DNA of 8,555 nucleotides from CAZLMW01 sp964560875 (GCA_964560875.1 CAZLMW010000203.1:1-8555); one strand, 5' to 3'. Shown: positions 1-8,424, numbered from the stretch's first letter. Notes: generated by a model not told the origin, from the letters alone. Translations and numbers: made by a program.

Positions 1-227
1 GCCGCCGCTTCCGACCTCCGCCAATCCGCGATCTGCACCCGAGTCGGTCATCGGCTGCCGCCGCCGCCGCCGTCTCCGAAACCAACCGGCGCGTCGCGAC
101 AGCGACGTGCTCGGGCGCAACCGCCGATGGCGAGCCCCTGGGGTTCACCGCTGACCCGCGCGTCCACGAGTAGCCCGATCTCAGAAGGAGTGCTCGGCAA
201 AACTGCAGATGGATGTGCCGTCGTGCC

Positions 228-310
228 GCCGCGTCGCGGCTCGGTCAAGACAACGATTCTTTCCTGGGGTTGCACCCCAGGCTACTGCATGTCGCCGCTC
301 CGCGGCTGGC
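228..310. repeat. Cluster of three stem-loops
   Basis: Three inverted repeats sit in a row. The first is GCCGCG-T-CGCGGC at 228-240. The second is a perfect 8-bp stem, CCTGGGGT-TGC-ACCCCAGG, at 263-281. The third is GCCGC-TCC-GCGGC at 294-306. The segments at 228-244 and 294-310 are also imperfect direct repeats, matching at 13 of 17 bases, and they flank the central hairpin. There is no T-run on either strand, so this does not look like a simple intrinsic terminator. The arrangement resembles a REP/BIME-like or miniature repeat element. That identification is inference and needs other genomic copies to support it. Confidence 0.45.
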
Positions 311-530
311 CGTGACTCTTTGCCCGAGCGCGTGGTGGGCCATCACGAGCAGGTTGGCGCTAATCACGCGGGGGCGCAGCCTTCCTTTCCACGAAGGTCT
401 TCAAGGACGGAACCAAGGCCTGATACGCGACATTCTGATGGACTGAATGCCAACGGCCGCAACGTGGAAACTGCACGGTATTCGCAATCGTTCGGGCATG
501 GCTGGGAGCGCGCCGGGAACAGCACGCACC

Positions 531-550
531 GCTGAATGCGCCATATCAGC
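531..550 (-). terminator. Possible 3'-end hairpin of the lipoprotein gene
   Basis: An inverted repeat pairs GCTGA (531-535) with TCAGC (546-550) and ATG (536-538) with CAT (542-544). It has one bulged base and a 3-base loop. It begins 9 bases beyond the stop codon of the minus-strand lipoprotein gene, where a transcript end is expected. No U-run follows it on the minus strand, so it may act as an RNA 3'-end stabiliser or a Rho-dependent end, or it may be chance. Confidence 0.25.
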
Positions 551-559
551 AGCCCGTGA

Positions 560-2248
560 CTACTTCAACACCACGATCTGGCGTCGCAGATAAGCAAGAT
601 TAAACGCCGCGAAATACGGCTCACCGGCAAACAGGTCTTGCGGCTTCAAGCTCGCGCCGGTCTGCATGATGTTCATCCCGGGGGTGTCGACGTGGTGTTC
701 GTCCACGGCCGCGGTGATGAAGCTGGCGTTGGTCACGCCGCCAAACAACCCGGTCGGAGGTGGCCCGGGCTTGACCATGCCGAGCGAGTGGCCGACCTCG
801 TGCGCCGTGATGGCCGCGATGGCGAGGGAAAAGAGGCGGTCGAGGAGCACGAATAGCTCGGCCCGCGACTTGAGGTTGGCGTCCTTGACCTGCTTGGGAT
901 CGAGGCCGTCGTCGAGCAAGTCGAGGTCGCCGGGCATCGTACCGAGGGGTTTGCCGCCTGCGACGGGGGCGAAGTCGCTGATGAGGTTGGCGAGGCTGCC
1001 GTTTTCGAGCGCAAATCGGGCTAGCGAGGAGACGAAGACGCCGCGATTGGGCGACACGTTGAGGTTGGGCGTCTTGTTGTTGAAGTCGACGGTGGCGCGG
1101 CCGAAGAAGGTCTTGCCGCCGGGCTTCCAGAGCACATCGTCGCCGCCGATGGCCATGACCGACCAGCCGGCCTTCTGCGCGGCACCGACGTCGTTGGGCG
1201 CGGCCTTGGAGCCGCGGAGCTCAAACCGAATGCGCACGCTGTCGTCCGCGATGGCGCCGGTCGCAGGATCGAGGTGGTAGATGCCGCGGACCTGCCGCAG
1301 CACGCGGCGCTTGATGTGGGCCAGGTACAAGCTGTTCCAACCGGCGTCGGTGCCGAGCAAACCGAGGGCTGTCAGGGCTTCGACAAAGTCCGGGATGCCG
1401 TTGGGCTTGTAGGGCTTGGGCGTGCGCACGACGAAGTTGTCGTCCTTATCCTTGGTCACGCTCAGCGCGGCGAGGTCGCGGGTGAAATCGAGCATCCACG
1501 CATCGACCTTGTCGAACGGGTCGAGGGGCACGGTCAGCTCGGCCCAGTCGAAGCCATGCGCCGCGTCTTTGTCGCCGGCGCCGATACGCAGGTGCTTGCA
1601 CGGGATGGCGGTCGGAGCGTTGGCGTCTGGGATGTTGGCGTCTGGGGTGTTGGCGTCTGGGGTGTTGGCGTCTGGGGTGTTGGCGTCTGGGCCGTTTCCG
1701 TCCGTGCTGGCCGCGTCGCTGTCCCCGGCGGTTGGCTGCTGCCCCCAGCGGTCGGGGTGCCAATCGACGACGGTCGCACGCCAAACGTGGCCGGTCTTGG
1801 TCTTGTGCCAGGCGCCGCCAAGTGGCTCGAAGTCAGCAGCGTCGGGGTGGCGGCCGTCGTCGCACCGCATGACGGGCATCGAACAGCCGGGTTTGAAGCC
1901 GCCGGCGTGCGTGACGTGGACCTGCAGCGTCCAGCCGCCGCGGGTGGGGACTGCCCAGCGAAATGGCGCGGTCTTGCCCTTCACCGTGATGGCGGGGCCG
2001 CCCATCAGCGCTTCGTCGAAGCCGTTGATGCCAACCCATGTGCGGGTCGCCGTGCCGGACGCGGGCTGCTGGCACCCGGCGTCGGTCTGTTCGGTATCGC
2101 TCGTCGCGTCTGGCGCGGCGTCGTTGTCCCCGGGGACGGGCTCGTCGCTGCAACCGGCCACCGTACATAGCGGCACAGCGCAGAGGAGCAGCGAAATCGC
2201 GACAATGCGGGCTCGTTTGCGGACAGACGGGGCGCATCGCCGAAGCAT
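560..2248 (-). CDS. Lipoprotein with metzincin-like HExxH metalloprotease domain
   Basis: This is a 562-aa predicted lipoprotein. The start is the ATG at 2248 because it gives a basic N-terminus, a hydrophobic stretch (about residues 14-30) and a lipobox VAGC with Cys33. The frame stays open far upstream, but that part overlaps the yggT-like gene and looks non-coding. After Cys33 come an Asp/Thr/Ala-rich linker, a Cys-containing domain (about 60-170), five PDAN(T/I/A) repeats (about 186-211) and a C-terminal domain. The C-terminal domain carries HEVGHSLG (His483, Glu484, His487, Gly490) and a Met-turn-like NIM (526-528), which suggests a zinc metalloprotease of the metzincin type. The third zinc ligand expected at residue 493 is Lys; His518 or His519 might replace it. 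The protein is likely membrane-anchored in the envelope or surface-exposed. The gene starts 8 bp after the yggT-like stop, so the two probably share a transcript. The substrate is unknown, and an inactive enzyme is possible. Confidence 0.85.
   Translation of the reverse strand: MLRRCAPSVRKRARIVAISLLLCAVPLCTVAGCSDEPVPGDNDAAPDATSDTEQTDAGCQQPASGTATRTWVGINGFDEALMGGPAITVKGKTAPFRWAVPTRGGWTLQVHVTHAGGFKPGCSMPVMRCDDGRHPDAADFEPLGGAWHKTKTGHVWRATVVDWHPDRWGQQPTAGDSDAASTDGNGPDANTPDANTPDANTPDANIPDANAPTAIPCKHLRIGAGDKDAAHGFDWAELTVPLDPFDKVDAWMLDFTRDLAALSVTKDKDDNFVVRTPKPYKPNGIPDFVEALTALGLLGTDAGWNSLYLAHIKRRVLRQVRGIYHLDPATGAIADDSVRIRFELRGSKAAPNDVGAAQKAGWSVMAIGGDDVLWKPGGKTFFGRATVDFNNKTPNLNVSPNRGVFVSSLARFALENGSLANLISDFAPVAGGKPLGTMPGDLDLLDDGLDPKQVKDANLKSRAELFVLLDRLFSLAIAAITAHEVGHSLGMVKPGPPPTGLFGGVTNASFITAAVDEHHVDTPGMNIMQTGASLKPQDLFAGEPYFAAFNLAYLRRQIVVLK
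1621..1695 (-). repeat. 15-bp in-frame tandem repeat, five copies
   Basis: Five head-to-tail copies of a 15-base unit (TGGCGTCTGGGGTGT on the plus strand) occupy this stretch. The three central copies are identical, and the first and last differ by one to two bases. A more degenerate copy may lie at 1606-1620. Read on the minus strand the unit encodes Pro-Asp-Ala-Asn-Thr, forming a flexible acidic linker between the two halves of the lipoprotein. Because 15 is a multiple of three, copy-number change would alter linker length without breaking the frame. Confidence 0.9.
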
Positions 2249-2256
2249 GGCCGACT

Positions 2257-2526
2257 CTAGTTCGGCGGCTTGGGGAGGTCGAAGGCGGCGCGGTGGAGCG
2301 CGCGGCGGATCGCCGACAGGGCCAGCAGGACGATAAGCGGCGAGAAGTCGATCGGGCCCTGGTAGAAGCCGCCGATGACGCCGCGGATGGGCTTGTACAT
2401 CGGATCGGTAACGACGCGGGTGATCGACAGCGGGAAAGCGTTGGGGTCGTGCACGAACCAACCGGCAAGCGCATCGACAAAAATCCACAACATCAGCGCG
2501 CCCAGCACGTGGTAGATGAGTCGCAT
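2257..2526 (-). CDS. Short YggT-family membrane protein
   Basis: This 89-aa protein has two hydrophobic segments (about residues 3-24 and 62-76). Between them is the pattern typical of YggT/Ycf19 proteins: Asp-Pro at 41-42, Pro-Ile-Arg at 46-48, and Asp-Phe-Ser-Pro at 60-63. It is a single-repeat form; Escherichia coli YggT has two repeats and roughly twice the length. Family members sit in the inner membrane and have been linked to cell-division or osmotic-stress phenotypes, but the molecular role is not settled. The ATG at 2526 was chosen because the hydrophobic segment starts directly after it and a G-rich stretch precedes it. The frame extends upstream to 2697, but that part has no membrane or family features and overlaps the divergent gene. 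It probably leads a two-gene transcript with the lipoprotein gene 8 bp downstream. Confidence 0.85.
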   Translation of the reverse strand: MRLIYHVLGALMLWIFVDALAGWFVHDPNAFPLSITRVVTDPMYKPIRGVIGGFYQGPIDFSPLIVLLALSAIRRALHRAAFDLPKPPN

Positions 2527-2641
2527 CGTCGCCAGCCCCCAGTCGGCCGTGTGGCCGTCGCTCGCCGTCTCCGGCCCGCGGGATGACGGAAAGGCCCGTT
2601 GGTGATACCCCGTCGTCCGCGCGCCCCCGATTGGAGTTGTG
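2527..2641. promoter_or_regulatory. Divergent intergenic region
   Basis: These 115 bases separate the minus-strand yggT-like gene from the plus-strand hydratase gene, so promoters for both directions should lie here. I could not identify a convincing -35/-10 pair for either direction. A short inverted repeat, CGGCC-GTGT-GGCCG at 2544-2557, is a weak operator candidate. In DNA this GC-rich it may be chance. Confidence 0.35.
2633..2636 (+). promoter_or_regulatory. Ribosome binding site deciding the hydratase start
   Basis: GGAG at 2633-2636 is 5 bases before the ATG at 2642 but only 2 bases before the GTG at 2639. This favours the ATG as the start of the enoyl-CoA hydratase gene. Confidence 0.55.
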
Positions 2642-3496
2642 ATGACCGCCGAAGGCAACCCCCAAGCGACCGAAAAGAACGCGGAACAGCCCGCCAAAGA
2701 GCCTGACTTCCTCTACGAGAAGCGCGGCCATGTCGCGCTGTGCACGTTCAATCGACCCCAAAAGAAGAACGCGCTGACGATCGAAATGATCGTGCGCATG
2801 GCCGACGCGTGGCACGAAGCGGACAACGACCCGGACGTCCGTGCGATCGTCTTGACCGGCAAGGGCGACACGTTCTTTGCGGGCAGTGACCTCAAGTCGA
2901 TGTCGAAGGGTAAATGGGACGCCGCGCCCGAGTACTTGCAGCGGCTCAAGGACGATCCGGACCTGCACTGGCGCGCGTTGTTGCGGCACTACAAGACGAA
3001 AAAGCCGCTCATCGCCGCGGTCGAAGGCGGCGCGCTAGCAGGCGGAACCGAGGTGCTGCAGGGCACGGACATTCGCGTCGGCGCCGCGAGCTCGGTGTAC
3101 GCCGTGTCGGAGGTCAACTGGGGCCTGTTCCCGCTGGGCGGTTCGTCGGTCCGTTTGCGGCGCCAGATCCCCTATGCCATCGCGGCGGAGATGCTGCTCG
3201 CCGGCCGCAAGCTCAACGCGACCGAAGCGCTGCAATGGGGCCTGATCAACCACGTCGTGCCCGATGGCAAAGCGCTCGAAAAAGCGATGGAGATCGCGCA
3301 AACCATCGCCCACAAGTGCGGGCCGCTCGCCGTTGCCGCGCTCAAGCGGTCGCTGATCGAGACCGAAGGCCTGCCCGAGACCGACGCGCTCAAGATCTCG
3401 CTGCAGATCGGCCAGCCCATCTTCAAGACCAGGGACGCCCGTGAAGGGCCCCGCGCGTTCATCGAAAAACGCCCGCCCAACTTCACCGGCGAATAG
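2642..3496 (+). CDS. Enoyl-CoA hydratase/isomerase (crotonase) family protein
   Basis: This 284-aa protein has the usual crotonase-family length plus a short hydrophilic N-terminal extension of about 20 residues. Visible hallmarks are NRPQKKNAL (37-45), the first oxyanion-hole segment AGSD (80-83), and the second glycine-rich segment GGALAGGTE (129-137). Glu137 and Glu157 (in VSEVNWGL) match the two catalytic glutamates of enoyl-CoA hydratases, so hydration of a 2-enoyl-CoA is likely. Such enzymes act in the cytoplasm in fatty-acid, amino-acid or aromatic-acid catabolism. The acyl substrate cannot be read from the sequence, and other crotonase reactions remain possible. A GTG at 2639 is the alternative start, one codon longer. 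The next gene follows after 10 bp, suggesting co-transcription. No thiolase, dehydrogenase or acyl-CoA ligase gene is nearby to assign a pathway. Confidence 0.93.
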   Translation: MTAEGNPQATEKNAEQPAKEPDFLYEKRGHVALCTFNRPQKKNALTIEMIVRMADAWHEADNDPDVRAIVLTGKGDTFFAGSDLKSMSKGKWDAAPEYLQRLKDDPDLHWRALLRHYKTKKPLIAAVEGGALAGGTEVLQGTDIRVGAASSVYAVSEVNWGLFPLGGSSVRLRRQIPYAIAAEMLLAGRKLNATEALQWGLINHVVPDGKALEKAMEIAQTIAHKCGPLAVAALKRSLIETEGLPETDALKISLQIGQPIFKTRDAREGPRAFIEKRPPNFTGE

Positions 3497-3506
3497 AGGA
3501 CCCATC

Positions 3507-3953
3507 ATGCTCACCGCTTTGCTTGTCTTTCATATCGTCGTCGCCGCGACCCTCTTTGGCGCCCCGCTCGGGCTGTCCCGAAACATCCGCAAGAGCATCA
3601 AGACCGGGCACCCCGCGGTGAAGCTCGTCGCTGCTGACGGCGCCGTTCGGGCCAAGATCGCGGCCATCGCAGCGACGCTGACCTTGCTCACCGGTATCGG
3701 CCTCATCTTCATGAAGGGGGGCTTTGGCGCGGTGAACAAGAGCTACCACATCGCCATGACCCTCCAGATCGCCATCATGGGCGTCGGCATCGGCATCATG
3801 CGTCCCGCCGTTCGGAAGATCGAAGGCGCGATCCAGGTCGACAGCTTCAACGCCGATGACGTTCGCGCGGCCGGCAAGAAGATCGCGATGGGCTCGGGAA
3901 TCATCCACCTGCTCTGGCTGATCATCCTCATCACGATGGTCAACCCCTTCTAA
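3507..3953 (+). CDS. Small four-helix integral membrane protein
   Basis: This 148-aa protein has four clear hydrophobic segments, at about residues 2-22, 49-69, 80-99 and 126-146. The loops are short and basic or polar. Histidines lie in or beside three helices: His9, His81 and His134. Helical histidines and a Gly-containing first helix recall DUF2269/CopD-like small membrane proteins, some of which bind haem or copper. I cannot confirm family membership by eye. The ATG at 3507 is supported by AGAGGA at 3495-3500, 6 bases upstream and overlapping the stop codon of the hydratase gene. The frame is open upstream to 3441, but that part overlaps the hydratase. It is probably co-transcribed with the hydratase, and its function is unknown. 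Confidence 0.85.
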   Translation: MLTALLVFHIVVAATLFGAPLGLSRNIRKSIKTGHPAVKLVAADGAVRAKIAAIAATLTLLTGIGLIFMKGGFGAVNKSYHIAMTLQIAIMGVGIGIMRPAVRKIEGAIQVDSFNADDVRAAGKKIAMGSGIIHLLWLIILITMVNPF

Positions 3954-3981
3954 CAACCTGCTGGTTCTAACAATCTGCTAG
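3948..3981 (+). repeat. 17-bp tandem duplication over a stop codon
   Basis: A 17-base segment, TTCTAACAACCTGCTGG (3948-3964), is followed directly by TTCTAACAATCTGCTAG (3965-3981), with two mismatches. The first copy contains the last Phe codon and the TAA stop of the membrane-protein gene. The second copy repeats the TAA in a different frame, because 17 is not a multiple of three. Confidence 0.8.
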
Positions 3982-3998
3982 CCCCCATCGCCCCCATG
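3981..3998 (+). repeat. 9-bp tandem repeat at a start codon
   Basis: GCCCCCATC (3981-3989) is followed directly by GCCCCCATG (3990-3998), one mismatch apart. The second copy contains the ATG of the 618-aa gene. No Shine-Dalgarno sequence is seen before that ATG. Confidence 0.65.
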
Positions 3999-5852
3999 CC
4001 AAACGCGGACCCGCGGTCGAATCGAATCGTCATCGATGCGCCGGTCCTGGTGCCGAAGGGCGATGCTGCCGCGCGTCGCGATTGGCTGTGCCAGGCCTCG
4101 GACAGCGAGCTTGCGCAATGGCTCGCGAGCACGTTGCCTTCGTGGCGGGCGGCAGCGACTGAACATGGCGCACACGTAGCCCGTCTCGTCGGTGCTCCGG
4201 TCGGCGAGGTCGTCGCGTCGCCGTTTGGGTTCCGAGCCTGCGCGATGGGTGCCGCGGTTGGCGCGGCCGTTGTCCATCACGAGCTCCGCCCGGTTTGGCG
4301 CTGGGATCCGGACCTGCTCGCCGACGCCGCGGTCGCCGATGAACGGACGGGCGAATGGGTCGATGGCGCGCTTGTCGCTGGCCGCTACGAGGGGTTTTGC
4401 CAGGACCTGCCGCTGGCCACGTTCGATCCCAATCACTCGGCGCGCTGGACCCCGCACGAGCTGCTCCACCGCGTGTGTGGCTTCCATTGGCACCCCGACA
4501 TGACCCGCTGGCAGCTCTACGCCGCCGCGCGCCTCGGCGAAATCGTCCCGGTCGCCCATTGGTACGGCACCGACACGGCCCTGCGCCTCGATCGCGACGG
4601 CTTTGACCGCGAATCAGACGCCCTTTTTCCCGGCGCCGACGTCGCGGCAGCAGGCTGGTTGCATGGAATCAACCAACAACACCGAATGCCCGCGGCCATC
4701 GCTGGTCTCCGCACCGCCGCTCGCTGGGTGTCCGCCGAGCTCGACGCGGTTGCCCAGGAAGCCCGAATCCACCAAACCGTCGCGGTGGCCGACCCGTTGC
4801 TCGATTCGGTGACGGACGCTATCGCCTACGCCACCGGGCACGTGCAGCGTCTGCGTCACGGGGTTGTCGGGTCGGTCCTGGAGGCCGTCACGGTGCTTGG
4901 ACGCCACCGTTTTGCCGAGCGCGACGCCTATGCGAGCCACGTTGCCGACGTCTTCGATCGGCTTGTCTTCGGCGCGGTGCAGATCGATCCAGCAACGTGC
5001 GCTGCAGCGTTGGCCGGTCGGGTCGTGTGGGACCTGTGCGTGCGGTCTGCGTTCTGCGATCCCGTCGTCGCTGAGGAGGTCCTGGCGCCGCACCTATCGG
5101 ACATACAACAGGCCTGCGTGGACGGCGCCAACGGTGACGGAGACGCGGCATCGGCCCTCGTCGGTGAGCTGACCACGTCGTTGCGCGAAGCGGGAATGGA
5201 CGAGCTCTTCCCCATCGGATTATGCGGCGCCCTGGAGCCCACCGAAGCGACCGGCCGACCTCAACTCGAGGCCGGCGTCTGGTCTGTCGCGCCCGGTATC
5301 GTCGAAGCTCTGGCGTCCACGGGGATCGCTGCTGGCCAGTGGGTGAACGAGCTCGATGACGATGTGCTGTGGACGCGCGCGCCGCTTGTGTCCCGCCTCA
5401 AGACAGCCACCCAAAACGCCGAACAGCCCGTCCGCGAACAGGCCGTGACCGCCTTCGCCATCGCCGCCGCGACCGCCCGGGACGACATGACGGAGAGGCT
5501 CGCGACCCCGCCCATTGAATGGCCCGCCGACCTGCTGGGCGACCCGACGAGCGCCGTGATTCGCGCCAACCCGACGTTCACGGCCACCGAGCGGCCTGCT
5601 TGCTACCTCGTTGGCCGCTTCGGAGAGGCGGTGTCGGTCTTCCCCATGCCCGATTTCGTCGCAGCGCTGTGGTCGCACCTCGCCGATGGTCCGCAGACCG
5701 TTTCCTCGTGCCTCGAAGTGCTTCAAGCCGCCCTCGCCACCGCGATCGACACCGCCAACGACACCGTTGTCGATCCCGAATGGCCCGACGACGCGCAATC
5801 GTGGCTGCGCGAGCTTGCTGAGGCCGGCGCCATCGGCTGGATCGCGGGCTGA
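3996..5852 (+). CDS. Unrecognised 618-aa protein with HELLH motif
   Basis: I do not recognise the family. The protein is soluble in appearance, with no signal peptide or clear membrane segment. The N-terminal half contains HELLH (154-158) in a conserved-looking stretch rich in Trp, His and Pro (about 145-190). His164 lies where a metzincin third ligand would fall, although the usual Gly is one residue late (Gly162). Glu182 could serve instead as a gluzincin-type ligand. A zinc hydrolase is therefore possible but unproven. Residues 230-410 look alpha-helical and Ala-rich, and the C-terminal 200 residues show no motif. The long coherent frame, ending cleanly before the convergent gene, supports a real gene. 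The ATG at 3996 has no visible ribosome site, so translational coupling or a later start is possible. It is in the same frame as the upstream membrane-protein gene, separated by one TAA and 14 codons. Confidence 0.82.
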   Translation: MPNADPRSNRIVIDAPVLVPKGDAAARRDWLCQASDSELAQWLASTLPSWRAAATEHGAHVARLVGAPVGEVVASPFGFRACAMGAAVGAAVVHHELRPVWRWDPDLLADAAVADERTGEWVDGALVAGRYEGFCQDLPLATFDPNHSARWTPHELLHRVCGFHWHPDMTRWQLYAAARLGEIVPVAHWYGTDTALRLDRDGFDRESDALFPGADVAAAGWLHGINQQHRMPAAIAGLRTAARWVSAELDAVAQEARIHQTVAVADPLLDSVTDAIAYATGHVQRLRHGVVGSVLEAVTVLGRHRFAERDAYASHVADVFDRLVFGAVQIDPATCAAALAGRVVWDLCVRSAFCDPVVAEEVLAPHLSDIQQACVDGANGDGDAASALVGELTTSLREAGMDELFPIGLCGALEPTEATGRPQLEAGVWSVAPGIVEALASTGIAAGQWVNELDDDVLWTRAPLVSRLKTATQNAEQPVREQAVTAFAIAAATARDDMTERLATPPIEWPADLLGDPTSAVIRANPTFTATERPACYLVGRFGEAVSVFPMPDFVAALWSHLADGPQTVSSCLEVLQAALATAIDTANDTVVDPEWPDDAQSWLRELAEAGAIGWIAG

Positions 5853-5966
5853 GTTGCAATGGCGGGCTGTTCAACCGGCTCCCAACACCCGAGCGGAGAT
5901 GATTCCACGGCGAATCTGCGCTACGTCAAATGGCGAACGCAGAGGGCAGCTTGCAGCCGCACGTAT

Positions 5967-6581
5967 TCATCGAGCGCGAGCGCGAACAGCGGGGTCGGCA
6001 ACCTCCACCCAGAACCAGCCGCGCAGGTCACCTGCAGCAAATCCGCGTGCCTGGTCTTCGGGATAGAGCGCCGCGAGCTTGTCGCGCACCGGTTGGCTGA
6101 CCTGTTCGTCGTTTCCGTGGCAAGAGAGGCACAGAGGTTGGGTGCCGATCGCGCGCAAGTGGCCCGTCTTGCCATCGCCGAGCTCGAATTGCTGCGCCTT
6201 GTCCACCTCGGCAACCTTCTTGCCGGCGGCGGCGGCGACGGCAGCCTTGGCCCATGCGGGGGGCGCGTTCTTGGGGTTGCGCAGCTTGTGACTGGTGCGG
6301 CCGATCTTGACGACGTCGGTCTGGTTGGAGCCGGTGATGGATGCTGCGTCAACGTGGCAAGCATCGAGCGCCGCAACCGGGCCACCGTCGGCCATTGCGC
6401 CCTTGAGACGTTTGCCGAGGGCCTTCATCAGCGCGGACACCGCAGCATCGACGGGATCGGGCGCGGGCGCTGCAGCTTCGGCTGTCGGCCCGGCGGCCGG
6501 CTTGGCTGCGGGCTTGTCTTTGCAGCCGGCGAACATCGCGATCGCAACGAGCGAAATGACAAAGATCTGAGCGGTTGGCAT
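5967..6581 (-). CDS. DUF3365/Tll0287-type single-haem c lipoprotein
   Basis: This 204-aa protein begins with a short signal segment and lipobox FAGC (Cys20), followed by an Ala/Pro/Lys-rich linker to about residue 45. The C-terminal domain shows GRTSHKLRNPKNAP (94-107), CLSCH (Cys151, Cys154, His155) for one covalent haem c, then YPEDQARGFAAGDLRG (173-188). This order matches the DUF3365/Tll0287-like family, which forms a PAS-like haem domain associated with redox or ligand sensing. No kinase or other output domain is attached, so here it is a stand-alone lipid-anchored haem protein facing the periplasm. The ATG at 6581 is supported by GGGAG (minus strand, 6588-6592) six bases upstream. The open frame continues further upstream but there overlaps ettA in another frame. 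It lies 64 bp after the ettA stop on the same strand and may be co-transcribed. Confidence 0.9.
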   Translation of the reverse strand: MPTAQIFVISLVAIAMFAGCKDKPAAKPAAGPTAEAAAPAPDPVDAAVSALMKALGKRLKGAMADGGPVAALDACHVDAASITGSNQTDVVKIGRTSHKLRNPKNAPPAWAKAAVAAAAGKKVAEVDKAQQFELGDGKTGHLRAIGTQPLCLSCHGNDEQVSQPVRDKLAALYPEDQARGFAAGDLRGWFWVEVADPAVRARAR

Positions 6582-6620
6582 CGGGGGCTCCCAGGTCGCG
6601 GTTCGTTGCGGCGCAGCGAC

Positions 6621-6637
6621 GTGATGCCGTGCGTCAC
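6621..6637 (-). other. Inverted repeat between ettA and the haem lipoprotein gene
   Basis: GTGATGC-CGT-GCGTCAC on the plus strand can form a 7-bp stem, with one G-U pair in plus-strand RNA and one A-C mismatch in minus-strand RNA. It lies 8 bases after the ettA stop in the transcribed direction. No U-run follows. It might be an operator, a weak transcript-processing hairpin, or chance. Confidence 0.25.
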
Positions 6638-6645
6638 CACGCGGT

Positions 6646-8334
<1,689 letters not shown>

Positions 8335-8377
8335 CGGGCTGCTCCGGGATCAGGTGTCGCCGCGTGGCGCGGGCGGG

Positions 8378-8407
8378 CAGATACGGCTGATGGCGCCGCC
8401 GTGTCAA
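8378..8407 (-). promoter_or_regulatory. Sigma70-like promoter of ettA
   Basis: On the minus strand a perfect -35 box TTGACA (plus 8402-8407) is followed after 18 bases by TATCTG (plus 8378-8383) as a weak -10 box. Transcription would start near 8371, giving a leader of roughly 37 bases before the ettA ATG at 8334. The position, orientation and exact -35 support the call. The poor -10 and GC-rich spacer limit it. Confidence 0.5.
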
Positions 8408-8424
8408 CCTACAGGGGCGTGGGG

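Larger units (their letters stand above)
1..559. other. Gene-free left flank with stem-loops
   Basis: No convincing gene lies in this stretch. Short open frames exist on both strands, the longest being 108 codons on the plus strand (209-535). Their translations are Arg/Ala/Pro/Ser-rich with no recognisable domain, and none has a well-placed ribosome site. An AAGGAG at 185-190 lies 18 bases before the ATG at 209, which is too far. Plus frame 1 is open from the window edge to 315, so the tail of a gene entering from the left cannot be fully excluded, but its translation looks non-coding. The stretch contains a (CCG)5 run at 58-72, a cluster of three stem-loops at 228-310 and a hairpin at 531-550. 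The rest shows nothing identifiable. Confidence 0.5.

Noticed and set aside
263..281. Intrinsic terminator at the 8-bp perfect hairpin
   Set aside because: No T-run follows it on either strand and no gene ends nearby, so it is treated as part of the stem-loop cluster.
209..535. Possible 108-aa gene in the left flank
   Set aside because: The AAGGAG is 18 bases from the ATG, the translation is low-complexity, and the frame runs through the stem-loop cluster.
1274..2336. Two plus-strand open frames of about 300 codons antisense to the lipoprotein gene
   Set aside because: Repetitive Gly/Val- or Ser/Gly-rich translations mirror the 15-bp repeat, no domain is seen, and the minus strand carries a coherent protein.
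2249..2989. Long minus-strand upstream extension of the lipoprotein frame (to about 809 codons)
   Set aside because: It overlaps the yggT-like gene and the divergent hydratase, its translation is Arg/Pro-rich without domains, and a clear lipoprotein signal peptide starts at 2248. Open frames of this kind are common in high-GC DNA.
5915..5943. Terminator between the convergent genes (TCTGCG...CGCAGA)
   Set aside because: There is only a 6-bp stem with a 17-base loop and no T-run on either side, so it is indistinguishable from chance at this GC content.
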